From Mucilaginibacter empetricola (GTDB lineage: Bacteria > Bacteroidota > Bacteroidia > Sphingobacteriales > Sphingobacteriaceae), in the NCBI RefSeq assembly GCF_024808665.1, contig NZ_JANUBZ010000013.1, forward strand, positions 106,306-170,305: 64,000 nucleotides of DNA, given 5' to 3'. This document shows positions 1 through 8,697 of the stretch, one piece after another. The notes below the pieces were generated by a model. The model made no database searches and was not told the origin of the DNA. It saw only the letters and a program-made list of their open reading frames with translations. The translations under genes and the position numbers were made by a program. Every line of letters begins with the position of its first letter. The stretch's first letter is position 1.

Positions 1-1
1 A

Positions 2-694
2 CCTATCCCTAAAATGGGCGCTACTGATTTTGGATTGCGGGCCGCGCGCAATTTGGGCTTGAAGATTAATGAAACGGCGCCGGCGTTGGTGCCGTTAACC
101 ATTACAGGGAAAGATCAACCCTGGTATGAGCAACTATCAGGAAATAGCATTTTTTGCAGGGTATGGAACGACAGGATAAGTTTTGAAGAGAATATTTTAT
201 TTACCCACTGGGGTTTAAGCGGCCCGGCTATACTACAGATTTCTTCTTATTGGCGGCCCGGCGAATTTATTTATATTGATTTATTGCCTAATCAGGATAT
301 TGCAAACTTAATTCAGGCTGAAAGGGAAGCTAACGGTAAAAAGATGCTGCTGGCTTATTTAGCAGGCCTATTTACCCGCAAATTTGCTGAGGCATTGAGT
401 GATAAACTTCCTGCCGATAAAAACCTGGCATCGTTAAGTAAAGCAGATATTGAAGATATCAGTAAGCTGATACACGAGTTTAAAGTAAAGCCAGCTGGGG
501 ACAAGGGATATGACAAGGCCGAAGTAATGCGTGGCGGCGTATCAACAGACGAATTATCATCTAAAACACTGGAAGTAAGGAAAATAGAAGGACTTTATTA
601 TGGCGGCGAATGCGTAGACGTTACCGGTTGGCTTGGTGGTTATAATTTTCAATGGGCCTGGGCCAGTGGTTTTGTTATAGCGCAAAATTTATAG
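2..694 (+). CDS. HI0933-family NAD(P)/FAD-dependent oxidoreductase, 3' part only
   Basis: The reading frame is open from the left edge, so this is the C-terminal ~230 residues of a longer flavoprotein (family members are about 400 aa). The methionine at base 14 is internal: the preceding codons read PIPK, part of the family's conserved segment before MGATDFG. The C-terminus has the family hallmark GGVSTDEL near residue 179 and a closing block with GGECVDVTG, then GGYNFQWAWASG, which in this family contributes to FAD binding. Members are soluble flavin oxidoreductases of uncertain substrate (YhiN/HI0933 type). The gene converges on the secreted-protein gene that follows. The family call is firm; the physiological role is unknown. 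Confidence 0.85.
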   Translation, partial: PIPKMGATDFGLRAARNLGLKINETAPALVPLTITGKDQPWYEQLSGNSIFCRVWNDRISFEENILFTHWGLSGPAILQISSYWRPGEFIYIDLLPNQDIANLIQAEREANGKKMLLAYLAGLFTRKFAEALSDKLPADKNLASLSKADIEDISKLIHEFKVKPAGDKGYDKAEVMRGGVSTDELSSKTLEVRKIEGLYYGGECVDVTGWLGGYNFQWAWASGFVIAQNL

Positions 695-698
695 TTAT

Positions 699-753
699 TT
701 AGCTCATGGGTGTCCTTGTTGCTATCAACGATGAACTATCAGCCATGAACTAA
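699..753. terminator. Candidate bidirectional terminator between convergent genes
   Basis: TTAGCTCATGG at 699-709 pairs with CCATGAACTAA at 743-753, with one mismatch in 11 bp and a long loop of about 33 nt. It lies between two convergent stop codons. The long loop and the lack of a strong U-tract make this tentative. Confidence 0.3.
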
Positions 754-758
754 AAGTG

Positions 759-1466
759 CTACTGACTATTGCGTGCCGCCTGTACTTGTTTAAAGTAAGC
801 TATCAGGCTATCCATATTTTGCAGTGTGTATGCTTTTGCGGCTATTTTGTTAACTACATCGGGTTCATCACCCATAACGTCGGTCATTACATCTGCAAAG
901 TTTTCGTTGGTGATAATTTTCATTTCTCCGGTATTTTCACCGTAGTAGTAAACCGGGCCTCCATAGTAACCACCTCTGCCGGCGCCCAGTGGAATTTCCA
1001 CACCACCGCCTACACCTACGCCGAAACCACGCGTGCCGAAACCTGTTCCACCGCCAATACCGATAGAAAATCCTGAACCACCGCCGCCAGCATAATGTTC
1101 TGCATTATGTTCGCTGTATGTTGCATATAGTTTAAGGTCTTCATTCACTGCAACTTTTACAAAATCGAGCTCATAGCGTGGCCAAAACTGGTTTTTAGGG
1201 GCATGTGTAACCACAAAGCTATCCCGGCCCATCACAAAAGATTGTAACGCGCTTGCACTGATCTTAGCTTCTTTTGCTGCTTTATCCTGCTTGTATTCAA
1301 TAAAACCTTCATTTTTAACAGGTCCGCGGGCGGATGGATCAATCCTGATAAAGCCCGCCGATATATTTCCTTTGCTATCTGTAAAATGGCCTGGCTGCCA
1401 TTTCTGGGCCTGTGCCGATATTGCGATCAATACAAAACAAAAAATTAAAAAGGTATACTTATTCAT
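759..1466 (-). CDS. Secreted glycine-rich protein of unknown function
   Basis: A 235-residue protein with a clear N-terminal signal peptide (MNKYTFLIFCFVLIAISAQAQ, cleavage after AQA). The mature part begins with a segment reminiscent of exported Bacteroidota proteins that describe 'KWQPGHF-(T/I)DSKGN' stretches. From about residue 127 to 170 it becomes extremely glycine-rich (GGGGSGFSIGIGGG, then GFGVGVGGGVEIPLG), probably a flexible or surface-inserting stretch. The C-terminal ~55 residues are ordinary and probably helical. There is no cysteine lipobox and no recognisable catalytic motif. It is transcribed alone, divergent from threonine aldolase. I do not recognise a named family; an envelope or surface role is inference. 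Confidence 0.75.
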   Translation of the reverse strand: MNKYTFLIFCFVLIAISAQAQKWQPGHFTDSKGNISAGFIRIDPSARGPVKNEGFIEYKQDKAAKEAKISASALQSFVMGRDSFVVTHAPKNQFWPRYELDFVKVAVNEDLKLYATYSEHNAEHYAGGGGSGFSIGIGGGTGFGTRGFGVGVGGGVEIPLGAGRGGYYGGPVYYYGENTGEMKIITNENFADVMTDVMGDEPDVVNKIAAKAYTLQNMDSLIAYFKQVQAARNSQ

Positions 1467-1646
1467 AACTATGCAATAACAGGGGATATATAACTTTTAT
1501 TGTACAAGAATAACATTTTTGTTGTTGAAAACTGTTTAATACGGGGCTTTGTTTTGTAAATTCCTGGATACATCTAAATCAAATTATATCCTACTAAAAT
1601 TAAAACAAATAAAATCATTAAAATTGAATTCAATATTTAAATAAAG

Positions 1647-2657
1647 ATGATTGTTGATTTAAGAAGCGATACAGTTACCAAACCAACTCCAGGCATGCTG
1701 GAAGCCATGATGAACGCAAAAATTGGTGATGATGTTTTTGGCGAGGATGAAACAGTAAATGAACTGGAAGAGAAATCCGCCCGGCTGTTTGGTATGGAAG
1801 CCGGTATATTTTGCCCATCGGGCACCATGACTAATCAGATAGCCATTAAATGTTTTACCCAGCCTTTGGATGAACTGATTGCCGATCAAACTGCACATAT
1901 TTATCGTTACGAGGGTGGAGGTATAGCCTTTAACTCAGGGGTATCAACGCGCTTATTAAACGGAGAGCGTGGTATACTTACTGCCGATATGATTGAGCCA
2001 GAAATTAATGCCGAAAATGTGCATTACCCGCACACCAGTTTAGTGGCGCTTGAAAATACGGTAAACAAAGGCGGCGGTGCATGTTATACCATTGAACAAA
2101 TAAAACCTATTGCAGCGTTGTGTAAAAACAAAGGTCTGAAACTTCACCTGGATGGTGCCAGAATATTTAATGCTTTGGTAAAAACGGGCGATAAGGCTGC
2201 CGACTATGGTAAATACTTTGACGGTGTTTCAGTATGTTTATCAAAAGGACTGGGTTCTCCTGTAGGTTCGGTATTTTTGGCAGATAAGCAAACCATAAAA
2301 TATGCACGCCGGGTACGCAAAGTTTTTGGAGGAGGCATGCGCCAGGCTGGCTTTTTAGCAGCGGCGGGCATTTATGCACTCGATCATCATGTAGAACGGT
2401 TAAAAATTGACCATAGCCATGCCGCAATATTGGCTGATAAACTTGAGAAATGTGCCTGGATAACCAATGTTTTGCCGGTAGACACCAACATCATCTTATT
2501 TGATACCGCTGAACCAGCGGCTATAATTTTGGATAAATTGGCTGCACAGGGAATAAAAGCACTATCAACCGATAAACATCGTATCCGGTTTGTGCTTCAC
2601 CTGGATGTTTTCCCTGAGCAGGTTGAATATGTAGTAAAGGTTTTAGGTACTTTGTAA
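1647..2657 (+). CDS. ltaE: Low-specificity L-threonine aldolase
   Basis: A 336-residue PLP enzyme of the beta-eliminating lyase fold, which cleaves L-threonine or allo-threonine to glycine and acetaldehyde in the cytoplasm. It opens with the family signature DLRSDTVTKPTPGM at residues 4-17, followed by GDDVFGEDETVNELE. LHLDGARIFNA near 167-177 supplies the PLP-contacting Asp and Arg, and the Schiff-base lysine is K200 in SVCLSKGLGSPVGS. Length matches the family (about 330-345 aa). The ATG at 1647 immediately precedes the conserved N-terminus, so the start is secure. It is monocistronic, with a strong hairpin just after the stop. Confidence 0.95.
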   Translation: MIVDLRSDTVTKPTPGMLEAMMNAKIGDDVFGEDETVNELEEKSARLFGMEAGIFCPSGTMTNQIAIKCFTQPLDELIADQTAHIYRYEGGGIAFNSGVSTRLLNGERGILTADMIEPEINAENVHYPHTSLVALENTVNKGGGACYTIEQIKPIAALCKNKGLKLHLDGARIFNALVKTGDKAADYGKYFDGVSVCLSKGLGSPVGSVFLADKQTIKYARRVRKVFGGGMRQAGFLAAAGIYALDHHVERLKIDHSHAAILADKLEKCAWITNVLPVDTNIILFDTAEPAAIILDKLAAQGIKALSTDKHRIRFVLHLDVFPEQVEYVVKVLGTL

Positions 2658-2666
2658 GATATTATA

Positions 2667-2700
2667 AGGAGTCTTAAATCAACACTGACTTAAGACTCCT
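2667..2700. terminator. Bidirectional intrinsic terminator hairpin
   Basis: A perfect 11-bp inverted repeat, AGGAGTCTTAA at 2667-2677 and TTAAGACTCCT at 2690-2700, with a 12-nt loop. It sits between the convergent threonine aldolase and aldo/keto reductase genes, so it can serve both. No long U-tract follows on the plus strand. Confidence 0.7.
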
Positions 2701-2708
2701 GAAACTAA

Positions 2709-3734
2709 TTAAGACTTTATCGCCCTATCGGCCGACTGGCGTTCTACCATCCATCCTGGATATTCTTTAGGTAATGCGCTAACCTCATCGATTTTTTTCA
2801 AATCATCCACAGTTAAAAGCAATTCTGTCGATTTTATATTGGCATTTAACTGATCGACATTTTTAGCACCGATAATGGTACTGGTAACGCCCTGTTGCTG
2901 ACGAACCCAGGCAAGGGCAACTTCGGCAACTGATACACCATGTTGTTTGCCAATTTCTGCTATTACATCAACTATATCATATGTCCGCTCTTTGTTGATA
3001 GGAGGGAAATCAAACGTATCACGGCGCGAATCACCGGTCGCTTCTACATCCCTGGTAAATTTCCCGGAAAGAAAGCCTCCTGCTAACGGGCTCCATGGCA
3101 TTACTGCCAGGTTTTGATCGGCAGCTAAAGGCAAAATTTCTCTTTCAATATCGCGGCCAGATAGAGAATAGAAATATTGCAGACCGACAAATTTGTTCCA
3201 ACCATGTCTTTCTGCTATTCCAATAGCTTTCATCACCATCCAGGCGGGCCAATTGCAAATGGCAATGTAACGTGCTTTGCCGGTTAATACGATATCGTTA
3301 AGCGTGCGTACGATGTCTTCAACAGCTGTTTTAGGATCAACGCCATGCACATACAATATATCGATATGATCTAATTGTAAACGTTTTAAGCTATCATCAA
3401 CTGATTGAAAAATATGATAACGCGACAGCCCCATATTGTTCACACCTTCGCCCATACGGCCGCGAACTTTAGTGGCTATTACCAGTTCATTTCTGTTGAA
3501 TCCCAGATCTTTAATAGATTGTCCTAACAGTTTCTCTGATTCACCAAAAGAGTACACGTTGGCCGTATCAATGAAATTGATGCCTGAGTCAACAACCACT
3601 TTCATTAAATCGTTAACCTCTTTTTGTTGAATTTTTCCGATGGCTTCCCAAATCCCTTTTCCGCCAAAAGTCATTGTACCAAAGCATAGTTCAGATACCA
3701 CCAGGCCGGTGTTGCCTAAAAAATTGTATTTCAT
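2709..3734 (-). CDS. Aldo/keto reductase
   Basis: A 341-residue NAD(P)H-dependent aldo/keto reductase of the YhdN/IolS-like group, acting on aldehydes or ketones in the cytoplasm. The (beta/alpha)8 barrel shows all four catalytic positions: Asp and Tyr in DTANVYSFGESE (residues ~56-67), Lys in VIATKVRG, and His in ILYVHGVDPKT. The cofactor segment near the C-terminus reads TSTIIGAKNVDQLNAN, as expected for the family. It follows the EPS operon on the same strand but is separated by 122 bp with its own promoter-like box, so it is probably transcribed independently. The substrate cannot be told. Confidence 0.92.
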   Translation of the reverse strand: MKYNFLGNTGLVVSELCFGTMTFGGKGIWEAIGKIQQKEVNDLMKVVVDSGINFIDTANVYSFGESEKLLGQSIKDLGFNRNELVIATKVRGRMGEGVNNMGLSRYHIFQSVDDSLKRLQLDHIDILYVHGVDPKTAVEDIVRTLNDIVLTGKARYIAICNWPAWMVMKAIGIAERHGWNKFVGLQYFYSLSGRDIEREILPLAADQNLAVMPWSPLAGGFLSGKFTRDVEATGDSRRDTFDFPPINKERTYDIVDVIAEIGKQHGVSVAEVALAWVRQQQGVTSTIIGAKNVDQLNANIKSTELLLTVDDLKKIDEVSALPKEYPGWMVERQSADRAIKS

Positions 3735-3800
3735 AAAGTTTTGATGATTTTGTTAAGGTAAAGTTGAGCGTTTGATAGTTAACAACAGTCAGTAAACCGT

Positions 3801-3808
3801 CAAAATTA
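3801..3808 (-). promoter_or_regulatory. Bacteroidota-type -7 box upstream of aldo/keto reductase
   Basis: CAAAATTA on the plus strand reads TAATTTTG on the minus strand, an exact match to the TAnnTTTG consensus, 67 nt before the start codon. A -33 TTTG at the ideal 19-nt spacing is absent; the nearest TTG is 16 nt away. Confidence 0.35.
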
Positions 3809-3856
3809 GATGGTTGTTATGTAACAAGGCTTACACAATTCGTTTTGGGAACAGCG

Positions 3857-5023
3857 CTATTGTTTCCTTTTTGCTTTTTCCCAAACGGCGCTTTGTTTGT
3901 TGCTGAAATACCTGATTATGCCCATTAAAACGGCATAGTTCATTACACAAAAATAATAGGGAATAAAAAGGGCTTTGATGCGGATTTGTCTTTTCTCCAT
4001 TATAAAACCCAGCATAGCAAGAACATAAAATAATATTTGCGCAAAAAACACTAATTGGTAAAACGGCTCATCAACTAACAGCGCATTTAAAAAGAAAACT
4101 AAGATAAGCAGGAAAGGGGTGATTGTCCACCGCAATACGCGATGACTCACATATTGAAAGGATAGAACAGAATATTTAAACGGATTGAATAAACCCTTTA
4201 ATCTCAATATAGATTGTATACCACCGGCAGCAATCCTGATTTTTCTTTTTAGTTCTTCTGATACGTTTTCTGATGCTGTTTCTATCGCATATGCATCAGG
4301 TTCGTAAATAATACGGTAGCCCTGGGCCGCAATTAGCATGGAGATCATAAAATCGTCCAAAACAGTATCCGGCTGTACATCCTGATACAATGATTTGCGC
4401 ACACTAAATAATTCACCTGCAGCACCGACTACAGAATATAATTCAGAATCCCATTTTTTAAGTGCCGATTCATATTTCCAGTAGAAGCCTTCGCCGGCAG
4501 AACTGGCATCTGCATTTTCCTCAATCTGTACCCTTTTTTCACCCGCGACTGCACCAACCGTATTATCGGCATAATGCTTGCAAATATTAATTAATGCATC
4601 TTTATTAAGAAAAGTGTTGGCATCTGTAAATACCACAATTTCGGTGTCTACAAACTTCATCGCTCGATGTACCGCAGCAATTTTACCTGCTCGTTCCGGT
4701 TGATGAAGTAATTGAATTCGATTGTGCCGACTAATAATTTCCGTTGTTTTATCAGAGGATCCGTCTGTGATAAATATCAATTTAAATTTTTCGGCGGGAT
4801 AATTTAATTGCAGGGAGTTATTAATTTTTTCTTCAATATAAAATTCCTCATTATAAGCGGCAACCACCAGGGTGCAAGTCGGCAACAATTCATCAATAAT
4901 ATTGGGTAAGATAGGCTTCCCTTTAAATACCCGTTTTATTTTAATGATGACATACAGCAATATACCATACCCCATAAAAGTATAAAAAACAATAAAAAGA
5001 CTTAACCAAAAAAGGGTTTTCAT
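3857..5023 (-). CDS. Membrane glycosyltransferase family 2 (EPS)
   Basis: A 388-residue processive-type GT2 glycosyltransferase. An N-terminal membrane helix (residues ~3-27) precedes a GT-A catalytic domain. That domain shows VVAAYNEE (nucleotide-binding start), FITDGSSDKT, the metal-binding FTDANTFLN near 132-140, and DDFMISMLIAAQGYR, the acceptor-side motif equivalent to ED/Q-xx-R in synthases. Three or more hydrophobic segments follow in the last 110 residues. It adds a sugar to a lipid-linked EPS intermediate at the inner membrane; sugar and linkage are unknown. It overlaps the next upstream gene by 4 bp, so the two are translationally coupled, and it is the last gene of the EPS operon. 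Confidence 0.88.
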   Translation of the reverse strand: MKTLFWLSLFIVFYTFMGYGILLYVIIKIKRVFKGKPILPNIIDELLPTCTLVVAAYNEEFYIEEKINNSLQLNYPAEKFKLIFITDGSSDKTTEIISRHNRIQLLHQPERAGKIAAVHRAMKFVDTEIVVFTDANTFLNKDALINICKHYADNTVGAVAGEKRVQIEENADASSAGEGFYWKYESALKKWDSELYSVVGAAGELFSVRKSLYQDVQPDTVLDDFMISMLIAAQGYRIIYEPDAYAIETASENVSEELKRKIRIAAGGIQSILRLKGLFNPFKYSVLSFQYVSHRVLRWTITPFLLILVFFLNALLVDEPFYQLVFFAQILFYVLAMLGFIMEKRQIRIKALFIPYYFCVMNYAVLMGIIRYFSNKQSAVWEKAKRKQ

Positions 5024-5937
5024 GAAATGGTATTAATGAGGTATCCTAAATTGCTGCTATTCTTACTATGCGTTAAATTCCACCAAACGGCTTTAAAAAG
5101 AACAGGTATGAAATTGTAATTTTTGTCTTTAATATAGGAGAACACGTTACGCGGAACCACAAGCAAAATGAAATAAACATAAAACACGATCCGGTTAAAC
5201 AAGGGAGCATTTCGTCTTATAAATAATATGCGGTTGCGGTTCATGAAATACTCCTTCAATTTACTTTTTTTGCCAACAGAAACAGACTCTTTATGATAAA
5301 TTAAGGCATCAGTACAAACCCATGCTTCGTACCCGGCCTTTTTAATATGTTCGCACCAGTCAACCTCCTCGTAATACAAAAAGAAATTCTCGTTCATCGT
5401 ACCGGCTTTTTCTATGGCTTCCCTCCGTACCATCATTGCGGCGCCGTGGCAATAGGATGTAGGAGCAGTTATATTGTCATACTGGCCATTATCTGTTTCG
5501 CGCAGCCCAATGCAACTGTTACGACAGGTGTAATAATTCATGGCCGTATAACCTGCGTATTGGATAAGGCTTTTATTTGAATAATACTTTATTTGGGGCG
5601 ATAAGATACCAACCGATGGGTTTTTATCAAAAACGCTTACCAGTTTAGCCACAAGATCAGCAGTAAATTCGGTGTCATTATTAACGAGAAATAAATAGTC
5701 ACCAGTCGCATTTTTTATGCCGAGATTGTTACCTCCGGCAAAGCCTAAATTCTGCTCCGAACGGATAAATTTCACTTCGGGATAATTGGACTGCCATTCC
5801 GTTGAAATATTACTATTACTGCCATTATCAACAACAATTACTTCAATGTTAGTATAAACACCGGGTATTGATTTTAATAATTCTTCAGTAACCTTAGGCT
5901 GATTAAAATTTACGGTGATGATAGATACTTTTTTCAT
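5020..5937 (-). CDS. Glycosyltransferase family 2, rhamnosyltransferase-like (EPS)
   Basis: A 305-residue GT2 enzyme of the WcaA/rhamnosyltransferase type. Visible motifs are SIITVNFNQ at residues 5-13, VIVVDNGSNSN, NLGFAGGNNLGI, the metal-site LVNNDTEF, and FLYYEEVDWCEHIKKAG, whose acidic residues typically hold the catalytic base. A hydrophobic stretch near residues 250-265 suggests membrane association. Length is normal for the family. It overlaps both neighbours by 4 bp, the A-T-TE synthetase upstream and another glycosyltransferase downstream. This shows that the NRPS-like gene is a true member of the polysaccharide operon. The donor sugar cannot be assigned from sequence. Confidence 0.88.
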   Translation of the reverse strand: MKKVSIITVNFNQPKVTEELLKSIPGVYTNIEVIVVDNGSNSNISTEWQSNYPEVKFIRSEQNLGFAGGNNLGIKNATGDYLFLVNNDTEFTADLVAKLVSVFDKNPSVGILSPQIKYYSNKSLIQYAGYTAMNYYTCRNSCIGLRETDNGQYDNITAPTSYCHGAAMMVRREAIEKAGTMNENFFLYYEEVDWCEHIKKAGYEAWVCTDALIYHKESVSVGKKSKLKEYFMNRNRILFIRRNAPLFNRIVFYVYFILLVVPRNVFSYIKDKNYNFIPVLFKAVWWNLTHSKNSSNLGYLINTIS

Positions 5938-8594
5938 TTGCCTTCAGCAACTCTGTCCAAACATTGTTGTAATACGATAGCAAATTGTTCGTCATTAGGC
6001 GGTGCAAAAATGGTATTGTGCTCGCCAGGTATTTCGTGAACGTTTACGCCCTTCAAAGCAAATTTGCGCCAGCCTAAGTATTTAAAATCGGCCATGTAGA
6101 AAGTTTTCTTTTTAGCCTTAAATAAGTCAACGGTTATATTAATTGGTTTTTGGAAATAGTTGCGTTTGGCTTTAGCACTGGCTTCGTCAATTTCATTATC
6201 ATAGGCAAAGAAACCTTCCTGCTTTTCTTCCTTACCTTTAAACAACCGCCAATATAGTCTGATTAATTTACGCTTAAGAATGAGCGATTTATATTCAATA
6301 GTTCTTTTAGGGTCTTGAGCAATCAATACAAAACTGTAAAGAAACTGCATTATAAAAAGCCAGATGCGGTTTATAATCCTTTTTAAAAACGGATCATAAC
6401 TATCTGTTTGCTTGGCATAGGTATCAAACACGGCCAGCATTTTTACCTCTTTGCCCATGTCAATTAGTTGCCGTGCCATTTCATATGCAATAGTACCACC
6501 CAATGAATAACCTGCAAGCGCGTAGGGGCCATCCGGATTTTGGGTAATAATTTCGGCATTATAGTTAGCTGCAATTTCCTCCATTACGTCTAATGGTTCA
6601 TCAATGCCGTTTAACCCTTTGGCCTGCAAACCGTAAACCGGCTGCTCTTCATCCATATTCATGGCAAGGGCATTGAACAGCAACACGTTTAACCCAGCAC
6701 CGTGTACAATGTATAAGGGCATTTTGGAGCCTTTGGGTTTTATATGTACTAATGAATCCCAGGTTATTGACTTGGCATCGATATTAAGCCTTAATGAAAG
6801 CTTTTCGATTGTTGAATGTTCAAAAAGCGTAGCAAGCGGAAGACGTTTGCCGGTTAGTTTTTCAATTCGTGCCATTATTTGAACGGCTACTAGCGAGCGT
6901 CCGCCCAGCTCAAAGAAATTATCAAATATGCTGATCTTTTCAATCCCCATTAACTCCTGCCAAACCTCGGCAACCTGTTTTTCAATATCGGTGCGCGGAG
7001 CAATGTATTCGCCCAGACGGCTTATATTATTATAGTCTGGCTTTGGCAGAGCTTTCCTATCTATTTTACCATTTGGCGTAATAGGAATAGCCGTCATCAG
7101 CACAAAGTCGTCAGGCACCATATATTCCGGCAGAACAGCTAATAAACCTTGCTGCCATTCGGTTATTTGTGTTTTGAGATCTGCTTCTGAATCCTGTTCG
7201 TGTAAAACCACATAACCAACCAAACGCGGATCGCCAGGTGTATCTTCACGGGCCACTACAACGGCTTCTTTTATCCTGGTTTGTTTTATTAAACTATGCT
7301 CAATTTCTTCCAGTTCAATACGATAACCACGTACTTTAACCTGGTGGTCAATACGGCCAAGGCATTGTATATCGCCGTTGTCTCTGATTTTCCCCAAATC
7401 GCCGGTACGGTACATTTTTGCACCCGCTATAGTTGAAAAAGGATCGTTAATGAAACGTTCGCTTGTTAAGTCTTCTCTATTTAAATATCCTTTCGCAACA
7501 CCTTCGCCGCCTATAAAAATTTCTCCAATGTTTCCGTCGGCAGCACTGTTTAATTCTTCATCTAAAATATAAACTTGTGTATTGTCAATCGGTTTGCCAA
7601 TGGTAATGTTCTCTGTATCATCTATGAGCTTTACCGTTGACCATATAGTGGTTTCCGTTGGCCCGTACATATTCCACAGGGCACTGATTTTATTTTTGAG
7701 CTTAATTATCAAATCTTTAGGAAGCGCTTCGCCACCGCAGAGTATTTTTATAGGCAAATAATTGTCCCAACCAGCTTCCAGCATCATACGCCAGGTATAT
7801 GGCGTGGCTTGCATAAAGGTTATTTGTTCTTCTTTAACCAAATCGAGCAGTAAACGTCCGTCTTTCGCGGTATCTGAGTTAGTTAACACCAACTGCGCGC
7901 CACTTATTAGGGGAAGGTAAAGTTCTAACCCGGCAATATCGAATGAGATAGTGGTAACGGCTAATAATTTGTCGTTAGCTGTAATGCCTGGTTCTTTTTG
8001 CATACTCAACAAAAAGTTAACCAGGTTAAAATGTCTTATCTGTACGCCTTTTGGCTTTCCTGTTGAGCCTGATGTATATAGAATATAGGCAAGATTATCG
8101 CCGGTGATGTTTACTTGGGGTTCAGTATCCGATTGCGTTTTTGCCTTTTTTTGCGCGTTCTCAATCAGTAATTCAGCAGCGGCTGATTTGAAATGATTGT
8201 GGTATTTATTGGATGTTAACAGAATTTTAGCTGATGAATCTTCCAGCATAAATTCAATCCTGTCTTTTGGATATTCCGGGTCAAGCGGCACGTAGGTTGC
8301 GCCTGCTTTTAAAATAGCTAATAAACTAATAACCATTTCAGGGGAACGATCAAGTGCCAACCCAACTACGTCGCCGGGTTTTATACCTTCATCAACTAAT
8401 ACCTTTGCTAATTTATTCGATTGCTGGTATAAGTCTTTATAAGTAAAAGTCTTGCCGTGAAAGCTTAATGCAATTTTATCAGGAAATTGTAGGGCGCATT
8501 TGTTTAAGAAATAGGGAAGGGCCTTATCTTTTGGGAAGGGGACAAAAGTATCGTTGTAGTCTTTTTTATTAGGGATATGTACTTCAGTACTCAT
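5934..8594 (-). CDS. Stand-alone NRPS module A-T-TE within EPS operon
   Basis: An 886-residue nonribosomal peptide synthetase with no condensation domain. The adenylation domain spans about 25-515, with YILYTSGSTGKPKG near 170-184, MYRTGDLG near 394, GYRIELEEIE, and catalytic Lys510 in NGK. The carrier domain has the phosphopantetheine serine S567 in FELGGRSL. A type I thioesterase (~625-886) has the triad S697 in GYSLGG, D724 in FDTYA and H859 in GEHN. By hand alignment the ten specificity residues read D-I-L-Y-L-G-M-I-W-K, close to glycine-type codes but with Tyr at position 278. It closely resembles the A-T-TE part of the large synthetase at 20.3-24.4 kb. It may aminoacylate or release a small acyl group onto a polysaccharide or another acceptor; that is inference. 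Confidence 0.9.
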   Translation of the reverse strand: MSTEVHIPNKKDYNDTFVPFPKDKALPYFLNKCALQFPDKIALSFHGKTFTYKDLYQQSNKLAKVLVDEGIKPGDVVGLALDRSPEMVISLLAILKAGATYVPLDPEYPKDRIEFMLEDSSAKILLTSNKYHNHFKSAAAELLIENAQKKAKTQSDTEPQVNITGDNLAYILYTSGSTGKPKGVQIRHFNLVNFLLSMQKEPGITANDKLLAVTTISFDIAGLELYLPLISGAQLVLTNSDTAKDGRLLLDLVKEEQITFMQATPYTWRMMLEAGWDNYLPIKILCGGEALPKDLIIKLKNKISALWNMYGPTETTIWSTVKLIDDTENITIGKPIDNTQVYILDEELNSAADGNIGEIFIGGEGVAKGYLNREDLTSERFINDPFSTIAGAKMYRTGDLGKIRDNGDIQCLGRIDHQVKVRGYRIELEEIEHSLIKQTRIKEAVVVAREDTPGDPRLVGYVVLHEQDSEADLKTQITEWQQGLLAVLPEYMVPDDFVLMTAIPITPNGKIDRKALPKPDYNNISRLGEYIAPRTDIEKQVAEVWQELMGIEKISIFDNFFELGGRSLVAVQIMARIEKLTGKRLPLATLFEHSTIEKLSLRLNIDAKSITWDSLVHIKPKGSKMPLYIVHGAGLNVLLFNALAMNMDEEQPVYGLQAKGLNGIDEPLDVMEEIAANYNAEIITQNPDGPYALAGYSLGGTIAYEMARQLIDMGKEVKMLAVFDTYAKQTDSYDPFLKRIINRIWLFIMQFLYSFVLIAQDPKRTIEYKSLILKRKLIRLYWRLFKGKEEKQEGFFAYDNEIDEASAKAKRNYFQKPINITVDLFKAKKKTFYMADFKYLGWRKFALKGVNVHEIPGEHNTIFAPPNDEQFAIVLQQCLDRVAEGK

Positions 8595-8697
8595 TCTTTT
8601 TCTCTTTCTGAATTGATATATTTCTCAATTTTAGCTATTCAACGTTTCTAAATATATCACCACTTTTTAAGTAACAATAATATTATAATTTAACGGA

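Noticed and set aside
5934..8594. A truncated NRPS with its C domain lost by frameshift
   Set aside because: The 104-bp gap upstream leaves no room for a C domain and the protein has a proper N-terminus before its A domain.
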